DNA from: Roseateles koreensis
GTDB lineage: Bacteria > Pseudomonadota > Gammaproteobacteria > Burkholderiales > Burkholderiaceae_C
NCBI RefSeq assembly: GCF_028595305.1
Contig: NZ_JAQQXS010000002.1
Location: 248,001 to 312,000, forward strand
Direction of reading: 5' to 3'
DNA length: 64,000 bases
Position 1 is the stretch's first letter. Each line of letters begins with the position of its first letter. This document shows, piece by piece, positions 18,247-27,290 of the stretch. A model generated the notes under the pieces. That model was not told where the DNA came from. It searched no databases and saw only the letters and a program-made list of their open reading frames with translations. Both the position numbers and the translations under genes were made by a program.

Positions 18247-19377
18247 TCAGGAAGAAACAGTATTTTCGGGCCTGGCGCGACTTTGCCGAAGTTGCGCCAA
18301 CAGAAAACTCATCAAAAGCAAGAGCATGGCGGCGCCCCCCGTGTGCGCCAGCGCCGCGAGCAATGGCCAGTCCAGCACCACATTCGACAAACCGCTGACC
18401 AATTGCCAGGCCGCCGCCCAGGCCAGACGCTGCGCCCAAACCCGCGCCATCGCCTGCCCGCTGGCCCAAAGCCGCCAGACAAAGCCGCCCAGCACCCCAA
18501 ACACCAGCAAGGCGCCCACGCGGTGGACCATGTGGATGGCGGTCAACGCCTCGAACGGCAACCAGCCGCCGTCCGCCCCGACCCCCAATTCACGCCAGAT
18601 CGCAAAACCGTGGGTGAAGTCCATGTCCGGCCACCACTGCCCGGCCTGGCATGCCGGAAAGTCTGAGCACGCCAGCACCGCGTAATTGGTGCTGACCCAG
18701 GCGCCCAAGCTCACCTGCAAAAGCAGCAGGCCATACAACAAAATTGCCGCAAGCCGCAAACCGGGTTTCAAGCTCAAGGGACGCGGCGCATAGCCCTGGG
18801 CAGCCCAGGCCAACAACATCAGCAGGCCCATGCCACCCAGGAGGTGGAGCGTCACGATGGCTGGGAACAACTTCATGGTGACTGTCAACGCACCAAACGC
18901 CCCCTGCATGCACACCCACGCCAAGGTTACGGTCGCCCACCAGGGGGAAACACGCACGCCGCCATCTTGGGCCTTGCGGGCGTGAATCCAACTCAGCACG
19001 CACAGCACCAAAATCAGCACGCCCACGCTGCTGGCGAGATAGCGGTGAATCATTTCGACCCAAGCTTTGCCGTGGGTCACCGGGCCTGTGGGCATGGCCG
19101 CCTGGGCTGCGGCGATGTCGTGATGCGCCCCCACCGGAGAGGCCTGCCCGTAGCAGCCCGGCCAGTCCGGGCAGCCCAAACCTGAGTCCGTGAGCCGGGT
19201 AAAGGCCCCAAAAATAATCAGGTCAAAGGTCAGGAACAAAATCATGACCGTCAGCGCCCGCAAGCGCGCCGCCGGGCTGGCCGCCTTGGAACGCAAACGC
19301 AAACCCAGTAGCGGCCCCGCCGCCAGCAAGGCGCCCAATCCGGCCAACTGGGCCAAGGCACTCCAATCCATCGTCAT
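18247..19377 (-). CDS. ctaA: Haem A synthase CtaA/COX15
   Basis: CtaA oxidises haem O to haem A in the inner membrane. The 376 residues show the family hallmark [19 protein letters not shown] in the first periplasmic loop, with its cysteine pair, and the second-half counterpart [12 protein letters not shown]; about eight helices are predicted. Histidines in [21 protein letters not shown] and AHTGGA are the likely haem ligands. The ATG at 19377 (or 19371) is three bases from the preceding gene's stop. Confidence 0.95.
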   Translation of the reverse strand: MTMDWSALAQLAGLGALLAAGPLLGLRLRSKAASPAARLRALTVMILFLTFDLIIFGAFTRLTDSGLGCPDWPGCYGQASPVGAHHDIAAAQAAMPTGPVTHGKAWVEMIHRYLASSVGVLILVLCVLSWIHARKAQDGGVRVSPWWATVTLAWVCMQGAFGALTVTMKLFPAIVTLHLLGGMGLLMLLAWAAQGYAPRPLSLKPGLRLAAILLYGLLLLQVSLGAWVSTNYAVLACSDFPACQAGQWWPDMDFTHGFAIWRELGVGADGGWLPFEALTAIHMVHRVGALLVFGVLGGFVWRLWASGQAMARVWAQRLAWAAAWQLVSGLSNVVLDWPLLAALAHTGGAAMLLLLMSFLLAQLRQSRARPENTVSS

Positions 19378-19380
19378 CGC

Positions 19381-20070
19381 TCAGCGTCCCGGCTTGTCCC
19401 AGCCCGCATTGGCTTTGAGTAAACGATTCAAATCGTTTTTCACTTGCACAGGGTCGGGGTGCGCGGGCGAGCGCCACATCCAGCGACCCATCGGGTCAAT
19501 CAAAAACAGGTGGTCGCTCAACGCGTGGCCCGCAGCAGGCTGCAAGAACGCCTGTAATTGCGCCGCCGGTGCCCGCAAAATCGTGACCGGAATGCCCGTG
19601 GTCAAGGCCTGTTGAAGCGCCGGGCGCAGCGGCGCATCGTCGGGAATCAGCAAGACCTTGTCCACCTTGTCGCGCTCTTTACCCAGCATTTCACGCAACT
19701 GGCGCTGCATGAACAGCAGGCGTTCACAGGCCTCGTCGCACGCCGAACTCTGGACCAGGGTCAGCAGCCACTGCCCCTTCAAACTTGCAGATTCAACGGC
19801 ATGGCCGCTCAGGTCATGCAGGGTCAGCTCGCCAGGCAGGTCCACCGTTGGCACGATCAACTCACCGTAGGCGCGGCCCGAGGGCTTCAAGACATAAAAG
19901 GTGAAGTACGAGGCAATCACCGGGGCCGCACAGACGGCCATCACCAGCAGCATGCGCAAGCGCCCACCCCGAGTGCGCTGAAGCGCCGCCATTTGACGGG
20001 GATCGGGAAGACTGTGAACGCTGAGATTAAGCGGCTCGGCGGGCGGGACGGAGAAATTGGAACCAGACAT
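19381..20070 (-). CDS. SCO-like membrane-anchored thioredoxin-fold protein
   Basis: Not a named family member that I can identify with certainty. The 229-residue product has one membrane helix near the N-terminus (LLVMAVCAAPVIASYFTFYVL) and then a periplasmic domain with SCO-like features: LVQSSACDEAC gives a Cx3C pair in the position of the SCO copper motif, and SDHLFLIDPMGRWMWR supplies a downstream histidine. I infer a role in oxidase assembly or disulfide chemistry from this and its place between SURF1 and ctaA. ATG 20070 creates a 44-bp overlap with SURF1; ATG 19992 would avoid it, but the earlier segment looks like conserved coding sequence. Confidence 0.75.
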   Translation of the reverse strand: MSGSNFSVPPAEPLNLSVHSLPDPRQMAALQRTRGGRLRMLLVMAVCAAPVIASYFTFYVLKPSGRAYGELIVPTVDLPGELTLHDLSGHAVESASLKGQWLLTLVQSSACDEACERLLFMQRQLREMLGKERDKVDKVLLIPDDAPLRPALQQALTTGIPVTILRAPAAQLQAFLQPAAGHALSDHLFLIDPMGRWMWRSPAHPDPVQVKNDLNRLLKANAGWDKPGR

Positions 20071-20761
20071 AGAGACCCAGAATCAGCGCAGACAGCGCAA
20101 ACCATTGAAATGCGTAACCGTAATGCTTTTGCAGCCCCAGATCGGGCGCTGGCCAGTCGCGCAGCAAGTCGTCAGCCGGCGCACCGCCGGTTTGAATCAC
20201 AGTCAAAGGCAGCAGGCCTTGCTTGATTTCCTGCGCATATGCCGCAGCCTCCAGATTTTGCCGGATCACACCACTGTGCGCCGGACTGAACTCGTACAGG
20301 CGCGACGGCGACGCCGCCAAGCGCCCTTCCACCGTCACCACGCCGGCCACCGTCGGCAGGGCCGGCAAGGCGCTGCGGTCCGCCATATTGCGAGGCACCC
20401 AAGCCCGCTGGACGAGAATCGCCTCCGGGCGCCCCTCCAGCAGCAAGGGCGTCACCACGAAAAATCCCGCGCGGCCCTGCATCGGGCGATTGTCAAGAAA
20501 CACGGTCTTGTCGGGCAACCAACGGCCCATCAACCGCACCCGCCGATGAAGCTGAGCCTGACCGGCGGCACTGCTCGCCAAACTCTCTGTCGACAAAGCG
20601 GTGCCCTCCAGCGGAGGCAGTTCCCCCTGTCGCTCAACCGCCTGCTGCAGAGCCACCTTCTGCGCGGCACGGTCCAGTTGCCAAACGCCCAAACGAGCGG
20701 TCAGCGATACCCCGACGATCGACAGAAATAGCAGCAGCCAAGAACGCCCACGCAAGGTCAT
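20027..20761 (-). CDS. SURF1 family cytochrome oxidase biogenesis protein
   Basis: SURF1 helps insert haem A into oxidase subunit I. The 244-residue product has the classical layout: a membrane helix at each end (WLLLFLSIVGVSLTARLGVWQ and WFALSALILGLYVWFQFL) around a periplasmic domain containing the VFLDNRPMQGRAGFFVVTPL motif and VLVQRAWVPRN-like segment. ATG 20761 is used (MTLRGRS); a GTG four codons earlier is less likely. Its 3' end overlaps the SCO-like gene by 44 bp. Confidence 0.92.
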   Translation of the reverse strand: MTLRGRSWLLLFLSIVGVSLTARLGVWQLDRAAQKVALQQAVERQGELPPLEGTALSTESLASSAAGQAQLHRRVRLMGRWLPDKTVFLDNRPMQGRAGFFVVTPLLLEGRPEAILVQRAWVPRNMADRSALPALPTVAGVVTVEGRLAASPSRLYEFSPAHSGVIRQNLEAAAYAQEIKQGLLPLTVIQTGGAPADDLLRDWPAPDLGLQKHYGYAFQWFALSALILGLYVWFQFLRPARRAA

Positions 20762-20791
20762 GACGAAGCGCACGGCGCATAATCGCCAGCC

Positions 20792-21019
20792 ATGAAAATC
20801 GTCATCCTGCTTGCATTCATCGGCATCTTCGGCGCGCTCGGCGCGGCGGGCTTCTTCATGCTGAAAAATGGCAGCGCCAAGGCTGAAAGCGGCCAGCGCA
20901 ACGCCCAGATGGCTCGCGCCCTGGCCTTGCGGGTGGGGCTGTCAATTGCCTTGTTCTTGTTCATTTTGCTGAGCTATTTGATGGGGTGGATCCAGCCGAC
21001 CGGCCTACCGCTGCACTGA
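20792..21019 (+). CDS. Twin transmembrane protein, DUF2909
   Basis: This 75-residue protein has two membrane helices (VILLAFIGIFGALGAAGFFML and VGLSIALFLFILLSYLMGW) joined by a short charged loop. The pattern matches DUF2909, a small family found beside oxidase genes in beta- and gammaproteobacteria; its function is unknown. It is the only plus-strand gene inside the oxidase cluster, diverging from SURF1 30 bp away and converging with coxC across a terminator. No strong ribosome site was seen. Confidence 0.82.
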   Translation: MKIVILLAFIGIFGALGAAGFFMLKNGSAKAESGQRNAQMARALALRVGLSIALFLFILLSYLMGWIQPTGLPLH

Positions 21020-21060
21020 ACATTGGCGCTCAGTTTGTTCTCACATTCACGCTCATCATG

Positions 21061-21091
21061 AAAAAAGCGCCGCGTGATGCGGCGCTTTTAT
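21061..21091. terminator. Bidirectional terminator (DUF2909 gene / coxC)
   Basis: AAAAAAGCGCCGC, loop GTGAT, GCGGCGCTTTTATTT. The 7-bp GC stem (21067-21073 with 21079-21085) is flanked by A-run and T-run, so it serves both convergent genes. Confidence 0.88.
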
Positions 21092-21141
21092 TTCAGGGGC
21101 TGCGTGAAGCGCTGTTCACCCAGGCCCGTCAAGCCCAACGC

Positions 21142-22026
21142 TCACATCCAGTAGACGATCATGTAAAGGCCCAGCCACACCACGTCCACAAAGTGCCAAT
21201 ACCAGGCCGCGCCTTCGAAGCCGAAATGGCGCTCTTTCGTGAAGTGCCCTTTTTGCAGGCGCAAGGTGATGAACAGCAGCATCAACATACCCACAAACAC
21301 GTGGAAGCCGTGAAAACCGGTGAGCATGAAAAACGTAGAGCCGTAGATGCCTGAGCTGAGCTTGAGGTTCAACTCGGAATAAGCATGGTGGTACTCATAG
21401 CCTTGCACGCAAAGGAAAGTCACCCCCAGCAGCACGGTCAGCCACATGAAGGCGATGGTCTTGCCACGGTTGCCGGCGATCAAGGCATGGTGCGCCACCG
21501 TCAAGGTCACGCCGGAGGTCAACAGTAAAGCAGTGTTGATCGTCGGCAGCGGCCAGGGTCCCATGGTCGCAAAGGGCTCGACTGTACCTGCAGGCGAGGC
21601 CGTGAAGCCTGCGGCCGTGCTGGGCCAGATGGCCTTGAAATCGGGCCACAGCAGGCTGTTCTCCATGCTGCCCAGATTGGGCAGTGAATGCACGCGGGCC
21701 CAATACAGGGCGCCGAAGAAGGCCGCGAAGAACATCACCTCCGAGAAGATGAACCAGCCCATGCTCCAACGGAAGGATGCATCGATACGGTTGCTGTACT
21801 GCCCGCCTTCGCTCTCGCGAATGGCTTCGCCAAACCACTGCTTGAGCACCATGAAGAACCACAGCAGACCAAAGATCAGGGAGTACTTGCCCCAGTCGTG
21901 ATCATTGATCCATTGGCCTGCGCCGAGCATCACGAAGAACAGGCCAATGGCCGCCATCACCGGATGCCTGGAAGGCCCCGGAACGAAGTAATAAGGGGTT
22001 TTGCCCGTGGAAGTCGCTGCCGACAT
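21142..22026 (-). CDS. coxC: Cytochrome c oxidase subunit III
   Basis: Subunit III is a membrane protein of the haem-copper oxidase that stabilises the proton uptake path. The 294-residue product has about seven helices and family motifs such as ESEGGQYSNRIDASFRWSMG, FSEVMFFAAFFGALYWAR and GFHGFHVFVGMLMLL, ending in the typical WHFVDVVWLGLYMIVYW. A good AAGGAG lies before ATG 22026. It is in the coxB-ctaD-ctaG run. Confidence 0.96.
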   Translation of the reverse strand: MSAATSTGKTPYYFVPGPSRHPVMAAIGLFFVMLGAGQWINDHDWGKYSLIFGLLWFFMVLKQWFGEAIRESEGGQYSNRIDASFRWSMGWFIFSEVMFFAAFFGALYWARVHSLPNLGSMENSLLWPDFKAIWPSTAAGFTASPAGTVEPFATMGPWPLPTINTALLLTSGVTLTVAHHALIAGNRGKTIAFMWLTVLLGVTFLCVQGYEYHHAYSELNLKLSSGIYGSTFFMLTGFHGFHVFVGMLMLLFITLRLQKGHFTKERHFGFEGAAWYWHFVDVVWLGLYMIVYWM

Positions 22027-22075
22027 TTCTTGTCTCCTTGAACTAGAGTTCTTCAGTCCAGATTCCGCTTGAAAT

Positions 22076-22327
22076 TCAATTTGTAGCGCTGGCCACGCCG
22101 CTGCCGATTACCCATTGAACCAGCAACACCAGAACCAGCACAAACAAGGCTGCCCCGATCACTCCCCCGATGATCACATGCACGGGGTTGAGTCGGGCCA
22201 CATCTTTTTCATACTCGGCGCCCCGACGGACACCAAAAAAGGACCATGCCACCGCCCGCATCGTCTGCAAAAACGACAAAGGTCGTGCCGCAGCGGCCTT
22301 TAAATCATCCTCCATATGCTCGCTCAC
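22076..22327 (-). CDS. DUF2970 family membrane protein
   Basis: This 83-residue protein has one C-terminal membrane helix (IIGGVIGAALFVLVLVLLVQWVI) after a soluble part containing LQTMRAVAWSFFGVRRGAEYEKD, the conserved core of DUF2970. Function is unknown, but the family is a regular small neighbour of ctaG in Burkholderiales. GTG 22327 overlaps the ctaG stop as GTGA (4 bp), suggesting coupled translation; ATG 22315 is an alternative start. Confidence 0.85.
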   Translation of the reverse strand: MSEHMEDDLKAAAARPLSFLQTMRAVAWSFFGVRRGAEYEKDVARLNPVHVIIGGVIGAALFVLVLVLLVQWVIGSGVASATN

Positions 22328-22962
22328 AACTGCACCCTACCCGTCTGTTGCACAGCCGCAGTGGGCGCCGCCGGCGTGGCGGGGCCTTGCCGTTTGTCCT
22401 TGCCCACCACCTCAAAGAAGGTGTAGGACAAAGTAATGGTCTTCACATCTTTCGGCAATTTGTCGTCGATCACAAACACCACCGGCCACTGCTTCTTTTC
22501 ACCCGGTTGAAGGGTGTATTCGTTGAAACAGAAGCACTCCAGCTTGTTGAAGTGCGCAGTGGCTTGCTTGGGTGCATAACTCGGAATTGCCTGGGCCGAC
22601 ATCACCCGGTTCTGCACGTTTTGAAACTCGTACATGACCGTGACGATTTCACCAGGGTGCACATCAAGATGCGACACCGCGGGCTTGAACTCCCAGGGGC
22701 CCCTTGCGTTGGCATCGAACTCCACCGAAATGGAGCGGTTGAGGTCAACTTGGCTGTTCTTGAGGTCTTCGGCCTTGACCGCATGCTGACGCTCTGACAA
22801 CGACAGCACGTTGATGCCCAGCGCCGTGCAAACCGCCCTGTACAAGGGCACCAAGGCGTAGCCGAAACCGAACATCAACGCCGTGACCACCAAGAGCTTG
22901 GCCACCAAATGCAGGTTGTCCCTGCGCAGGGCGCCGGCGAGTGACCACGTCTTGTTTGTCAT
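22324..22962 (-). CDS. ctaG: Cytochrome c oxidase assembly protein CtaG/Cox11
   Basis: Cox11 delivers copper to the CuB site of oxidase subunit I. The 212-residue product has one N-terminal membrane helix (VVTALMFGFGYALVPLYRAVC) followed by a periplasmic immunoglobulin-like domain. The copper motif CFCF is in FNKLECFCFNEYTLQPGE, and PVVFVIDDKLPKDVKTITLSY is also characteristic. A 33-bp gap separates it from the 38-residue gene upstream. Confidence 0.95.
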   Translation of the reverse strand: MTNKTWSLAGALRRDNLHLVAKLLVVTALMFGFGYALVPLYRAVCTALGINVLSLSERQHAVKAEDLKNSQVDLNRSISVEFDANARGPWEFKPAVSHLDVHPGEIVTVMYEFQNVQNRVMSAQAIPSYAPKQATAHFNKLECFCFNEYTLQPGEKKQWPVVFVIDDKLPKDVKTITLSYTFFEVVGKDKRQGPATPAAPTAAVQQTGRVQL

Positions 22963-22995
22963 GAGGAGAGGCCTGATCCGCGCCGGGTTTTCGCT

Positions 22996-23112
22996 TCAAA
23001 AACCGAGGACGGCAATCTTGGTCATGAAGCCGACGAAGAACACCGCCGCCACGCTGAACAGAATCAACGCCAAACGCTTGTTGCTCTTGCGCTGCTCAGG
23101 GGTCATTGCCAT
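22996..23112 (-). CDS. Cytochrome oxidase small assembly protein (38 aa)
   Basis: I found this by translating the gap between ctaD and ctaG. It encodes 38 residues: a charged start MAMTPEQRKSNKRL, then one membrane helix ALILFSVAAVFFVGFMTKIA and a short tail. Small proteins of this shape are annotated at the same place in Comamonadaceae as cytochrome oxidase small assembly proteins. It starts four bases after the ctaD stop and precedes ctaG by 33 bp, so it is embedded in the operon. Function is inferred from position only. Confidence 0.75.
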   Translation of the reverse strand: MAMTPEQRKSNKRLALILFSVAAVFFVGFMTKIAVLGF

Positions 23113-23116
23113 GGGA

Positions 23117-24766
23117 TTAGCCAATCACCTTGGTTGCGCTGGCATTCAGCTTAGGCGGCTCTTCAAAGGTGTGGAACGGTGCGGGTGAAGGCACTTCCCA
23201 CTCCAGGCCCTCAGCGCCCTCCCAGGGTTGTTGAGGCGCTTTTTCACCCTTGCCGCGCATCATCGGGATGACGACGAACAAGAAGAAGTAGACCTGCGTG
23301 AAGCCGAACCAGAAGGCGCCGATGGACGCGATCATGTTGAAGTCAGCGAACTGGATGGGATAGTCGGCGTAGCGGCGCGGCATGCCGGCCAGACCCAAGA
23401 AGTGCATCGGGAAGAAGGTCACATTGAAGGAGATCAGCGAGCTCCAAAAATGGATCTTGCCGCGTGTGGCGTTGAACATCACGCCAGTCCACTTCGGGCC
23501 CCAGAAGTACACGCCAGCAAACAGCGCGAACAGCGAACCGGCCACCAGCACATAGTGGAAGTGCGCCACCACGTAGTAGGTGTCTTGGATTTGGATGTCG
23601 ATGGGCGCCATGGCGCAAACCAAGCCCGTGAAGCCACCCATGGTGAACACGAAGATGAAGCCCACGGCCCACAGCATGGGCACTTCGAAGGTCATGGAGC
23701 CCCGCCACATCGTAGCCAGCCAGTTGAAGATCTTCACGCCGGTCGGCACCGCAATCAGCATGGTGGCGTACATGAAGAACAACTGGCCCGTCACCGGCAT
23801 GCCGGTGGCAAACATGTGGTGCGCCCACACGATGAAGGACAGAATAGCAATCGATGCCGTGGCGTACACCATGGAGGCATAGCCGAACAAACGCTTGCGG
23901 GCGAAAGTGGGCACGATCTGGCTGATGATGCCGAAGGCCGGCAAGATCATGATGTACACCTCAGGGTGACCGAAGAACCAGAAGATGTGCTGATACATCA
24001 CCGGGTCGCCGCCGCCTGCGGGGCTGAAGAAGCTGGTGCCAAAGTGGCGATCCGTCAGCGTCATGGTGATGGCGCCGGCCAGCACGGGCATCACGGCGAT
24101 CAGCAGGTAAGCCGTGATGAGCCAAGTCCAGGCGAACATGGGCATCTTCATCAGCGTCATGCCGGGTGCGCGCATGTTCAGGATGGTCACGATGATGTTG
24201 ATCGAGCCCATGATGCTGGACGCGCCCAGGATGTGCATGGCAAAGATGCCAGCATCCATCGATGGGCCCATCTGCAGGGTCAGCGGCGCGTACAGCGTCC
24301 AGCCTGCGGCGGGGGCGCCGCCAGGCATGAAGAAGGACGCCACCAGCATGATGGCGGCAGGAATCATCAGCCAGAAGCTGAAGTTGTTCATGCGGGCAAA
24401 AGCCATGTCCGATGCACCGATCTGCAGCGGAATCATCCAGTTCGCAAAGCCCACGAAGGCCGGCATGATGGCGCCGAACACCATGATCAGGCCGTGCATG
24501 GTGGTGAACTGGTTGAACAGTTCAGGGTTGAAGAACTGCAAACCGGGCTGGAACAACTCCGCACGGATACACAGCGCCAGCACGCCGCCGATCATCAACA
24601 TCGTGAAGGCGAACAGCAGATACAGGGTGCCGATGTCTTTGTGATTGGTCGCGTAGACCCACCGACGCCAGCCACTCGGCGCGTGGTGGTCATGGTGGTC
24701 ATGGTGGTCATGGTCATGCGCACCGTGACCGGCGTGGCCGTGGTTGTCGAGCACTGCACTCATCAT
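23117..24766 (-). CDS. ctaD: Cytochrome c oxidase subunit I
   Basis: This is the catalytic subunit with haem a and the haem a3-CuB site, pumping protons across the inner membrane. The 549 residues cover about 12 helices. [13 protein letters not shown] carries the CuB histidine and cross-linked tyrosine region (D- and K-channel type A oxidase), [10 protein letters not shown] the histidine pair and VAHFHYVL the haem ligands. The N-terminus is unusual: [14 protein letters not shown]-type His/Asp-rich sequence before the first conserved [16 protein letters not shown] lies before the ATG pair at 24766 and 24763. Confidence 0.97.
   Translation of the reverse strand: MMSAVLDNHGHAGHGAHDHDHHDHHDHHAPSGWRRWVYATNHKDIGTLYLLFAFTMLMIGGVLALCIRAELFQPGLQFFNPELFNQFTTMHGLIMVFGAIMPAFVGFANWMIPLQIGASDMAFARMNNFSFWLMIPAAIMLVASFFMPGGAPAAGWTLYAPLTLQMGPSMDAGIFAMHILGASSIMGSINIIVTILNMRAPGMTLMKMPMFAWTWLITAYLLIAVMPVLAGAITMTLTDRHFGTSFFSPAGGGDPVMYQHIFWFFGHPEVYIMILPAFGIISQIVPTFARKRLFGYASMVYATASIAILSFIVWAHHMFATGMPVTGQLFFMYATMLIAVPTGVKIFNWLATMWRGSMTFEVPMLWAVGFIFVFTMGGFTGLVCAMAPIDIQIQDTYYVVAHFHYVLVAGSLFALFAGVYFWGPKWTGVMFNATRGKIHFWSSLISFNVTFFPMHFLGLAGMPRRYADYPIQFADFNMIASIGAFWFGFTQVYFFLFVVIPMMRGKGEKAPQQPWEGAEGLEWEVPSPAPFHTFEEPPKLNASATKVIG
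24685..24717 (-). repeat. 9-bp tandem repeat encoding the His-rich CtaD N-terminus
   Basis: On the plus strand GGTGGTCAT is repeated three times from 24685 to 24711, followed by GGTCAT. Read as coding sequence on the minus strand it gives repeated Asp-His-His units. Such a repeat can change copy number by slippage without breaking the frame. Confidence 0.85.
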
Positions 24767-24856
24767 TTTTCCTTTGCTAGATTTCCAGCATGGTCCGTCG
24801 GGGAACAGCGCTCGCGCTGATCGGCGAGGGCTGTTCCGCCAAATTCTTGTCTGTGT

Positions 24857-26071
24857 TTACTTCCGGGCCGCCACAACTTCGGCGGGTTGCACCACTTGGC
24901 CGGTCTTGTTGGACCAGTTGTTCTTGGTGAAGGTCACCACGGCAGCGATTTCGGTGTCGGACAACTGCTTCCAGGAGGGCATCACGCCATTTTGGCCATT
25001 CAGCACCACAGCCACTTGCTTGAGTTTGTCGTCATTCAGCACCACCGGCGAGCCATCCAGGGGCTTGACCGGGCCGGCGCCTTTGCCGTCAGGGCGATGG
25101 CAGACAGCGCAGTTCGCGGCATAGACTTTCTCGCCACGCGCCACCAGCGCGGCCTGATCCCAGACCTTGCTTGGATCATCGGCCTTGGCCGCCAGTTCTT
25201 TCTTCTTGCCATCCACCCAGGCGGCGTAGTCAGCAGCCGACAGCACCTTCACATGGATGGGCATGTAGGCGTGCTCTTTGCCACAAAGCTCAGCGCACTG
25301 ACCGTAGAAGTCGCCGGTTTTCTCGGCCTTGAACCAGGTGTCGCGCACGAAGCCGGGGATCGCGTCTTGCTTGACGCCGAAAGCCGGCACCATCCAGGCG
25401 TGGATCACGTCGCTGGCGGTCGTGATGATGCGAACCTTCTTGTTAACCGGCACAACCAGGGGGTTGTCCACTTTCAACAGATAGTCATCGCCTGCCGGCT
25501 TGCCGGCGTTGGACATTTCACGCTGAGCGGGGTCAAGTGTGGAGACGAAGCCAATGCCCTCGCCCTCGCCCTTGATGTAGTCATAGCCCCACTTCCACTG
25601 GTAACCGGTGGCCTTGATGGTCAGATCGGCATTGGTGGTGTCTTTCATGGCCACCACCACCTTGGTCGCAGGCAGCGCCATCAAGATCACGATGATGAAG
25701 GGCACCACGGTCCAGGCGATTTCCACCTTGACGCTCTCGTGGAAATGCGCAGACACCGCGCCCTTGGATTTACGGTGCTTGAAGATGGAATAGAACATCA
25801 CGCCGAAGACGGCGATAAAGATCACCAGGCAGATGATCAACATGAAATTGTGCAGCCACATCTGGTCGGCAGCGATGCGCGTGACCGGCGGTGGCAGGTT
25901 GATAGCATTCACTATGGGGCCACCGGGCAGGCTGTTCACGGCCCTTGCCGCCTCAGCGCCCAAAGCGGCACCGCCAGCGAGTGTCAACTGCGCCAGGCGC
26001 TGCAGCCGGAAGGTCGACAGGTTGCCGGGCCGTTTCTCGGCTTGATGCACACCTGCGTTCATCATCTTCAT
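24857..26071 (-). CDS. coxB: Cytochrome c oxidase subunit II with fused cytochrome c domain (caa3 type)
   Basis: Subunit II accepts electrons at its CuA centre. The 404-residue product has a signal-like N-terminus, two membrane helices (about 70-160) and a periplasmic cupredoxin domain. CuA residues are C259 and C263 in QCAELCGKEHAYM, with further histidine and methionine ligands. A C-terminal cytochrome c domain follows, with haem-binding CAVCH (C321, C324, H325) and a likely Met ligand in NGVMPSW, so this is the caa3 type. ATG 26071 (MKMMNAG) was chosen; the frame continues 38 codons upstream without support. First gene of the oxidase operon. Confidence 0.95.
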   Translation of the reverse strand: MKMMNAGVHQAEKRPGNLSTFRLQRLAQLTLAGGAALGAEAARAVNSLPGGPIVNAINLPPPVTRIAADQMWLHNFMLIICLVIFIAVFGVMFYSIFKHRKSKGAVSAHFHESVKVEIAWTVVPFIIVILMALPATKVVVAMKDTTNADLTIKATGYQWKWGYDYIKGEGEGIGFVSTLDPAQREMSNAGKPAGDDYLLKVDNPLVVPVNKKVRIITTASDVIHAWMVPAFGVKQDAIPGFVRDTWFKAEKTGDFYGQCAELCGKEHAYMPIHVKVLSAADYAAWVDGKKKELAAKADDPSKVWDQAALVARGEKVYAANCAVCHRPDGKGAGPVKPLDGSPVVLNDDKLKQVAVVLNGQNGVMPSWKQLSDTEIAAVVTFTKNNWSNKTGQVVQPAEVVAARK

Positions 26072-26351
26072 GGTCGTCACTCTTGTCTCCAATTCATCCG
26101 TTGGATGTCGCGCCGCTGACTCGCACAAGCAGGGCCACACGCTGTTGGCCCTGTCCGTTCGCACAGCTTCCCACCAACCGCTCAAAAATGCGATCCGTGA
26201 AAGAACTGCTTACCCCAATGACTTCTTCTTGAGTTGGCTCAAAGTCACTGGCGTGACCCTGTCCTAAACTTTCAAATGTATTGCCGATATTTCTATCAAC
26301 TCGGGAGTTTAGCCTACGGCTCACACACGCCGGGACGGTGCAAACACTGCC
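26072..26351. other. 280-bp region upstream of the oxidase operon
   Basis: No gene. It must hold the coxB promoter, but I could not identify convincing -35/-10 boxes. A perfect 7-bp hairpin AGGGCCA/TGGCCCT (26131-26137 with 26146-26152) would lie in the coxB leader about 60 nt before the ATG, and a short palindrome TTGAGTTGGCTCAA sits at 26229-26242. Confidence 0.4.
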
Positions 26352-27269
26352 TCACCTTGTTTTTTGAATCATGGCCCGCATCTGATCGAGGCTCAGCGTC
26401 GTTTCGGCGCTGACTCTGATTTTGGGTTCAGGCTTGAACGCATGGCCGTAAACAATCTCCAGAGTCAATCGCAAGCGCCCGTCCGGGCCGCGCAACTGTT
26501 CCAAGGTGCGCAGTAGCGCCTGATGCCAAAAACGCCCCCGGCAGCCTGAAAAGCGGCTGGGCGCGATGTTTCCGCCCATTGCGCGCAGATCTTTCAACAA
26601 TGTTTGCGGATCCGCCCATGTCAGGGTCAGGCGCTCTTGGTCCATCACAGGGTCGGCAAAACCGGCCTGCACCAACAAGTCGCCAATGTCGTGCATGTCC
26701 CACCAATCCGGCCCCGGGCGCGCCCAGCCCTGCGTGCGGTACAGCTGACGCAGCTCCAAAAAACTGTCAGGGCCGAGGCAAGAAAACATCACAAAGCCAT
26801 CCCGCGCCAAACCCCTATGCCATTGCTGAAGGATTTGTGGCAGGTCAGTACAAGCATGCAGCGCCATATTGGCCCACAACAATTCAAACGACTCATCAGG
26901 CACCTCGTCAGGGGCAACGACACGCGCCGCCCTGCCCGCTGCCCAGGGCTGCCACCAGGGCGTTTTGTGCACGGCTTGGCTGCGCGCCAGCAGCGCTGGC
27001 GCCGGCTCGACGCACACCTGTTGCGCCCGGGGGTAAATCTGCGCCAGCGCTTCGCCACCGCCACCTAAAAACGCCGACCATTGCAAAACGCTTTGGGGCT
27101 GCATCTTGATGATGCTCAAACGCTCCGCCATGCGCCGAGCCACCTCCTGATGCAGCCAAGGGGGCCCGTCGGCCAGGGCCAGTCGGCGCATTTGGCGGGC
27201 CACGGCCACCGCGTCAACCGCCTGCGGTCGCGTGTTGTCACTGATTTCAGAAGAAGAGCTTGATTGCAT
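26352..27269 (-). CDS. SAM-dependent methyltransferase, BioC-like
   Basis: This 305-residue cytoplasmic enzyme resembles malonyl-ACP O-methyltransferases of biotin synthesis. Visible elements are the helix MQPQSVLQWSAFLGGGGEAL at the SAM-binding strand (with an unusual GGGG loop), FELLWANMALHACTDLPQIL, which parallels the BioC NMALHW segment, and FMFSCLGPDSFLELR-type sequence after it. The first glycine motif is poorly conserved, so substrate assignment is tentative; no other bio gene is present. ATG 27269 is 21 bp from the divergent comF start. Confidence 0.72.
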   Translation of the reverse strand: MQSSSSSEISDNTRPQAVDAVAVARQMRRLALADGPPWLHQEVARRMAERLSIIKMQPQSVLQWSAFLGGGGEALAQIYPRAQQVCVEPAPALLARSQAVHKTPWWQPWAAGRAARVVAPDEVPDESFELLWANMALHACTDLPQILQQWHRGLARDGFVMFSCLGPDSFLELRQLYRTQGWARPGPDWWDMHDIGDLLVQAGFADPVMDQERLTLTWADPQTLLKDLRAMGGNIAPSRFSGCRGRFWHQALLRTLEQLRGPDGRLRLTLEIVYGHAFKPEPKIRVSAETTLSLDQMRAMIQKTR

Positions 27270-27290
27270 GGCCGGCAGTATATTGAGACC

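Noticed and set aside
22027-22075. Possible extra small gene between coxC and the DUF2970 gene
   Set aside because: Only 49 bp; it holds the coxC ribosome site and no start-to-stop frame of use.
23228-24820. 530-codon plus-strand frame opposite ctaD, very rich in His and Arg
   Set aside because: It mirrors the conserved ctaD gene; the composition is the complement of its codons and no family resemblance is seen.
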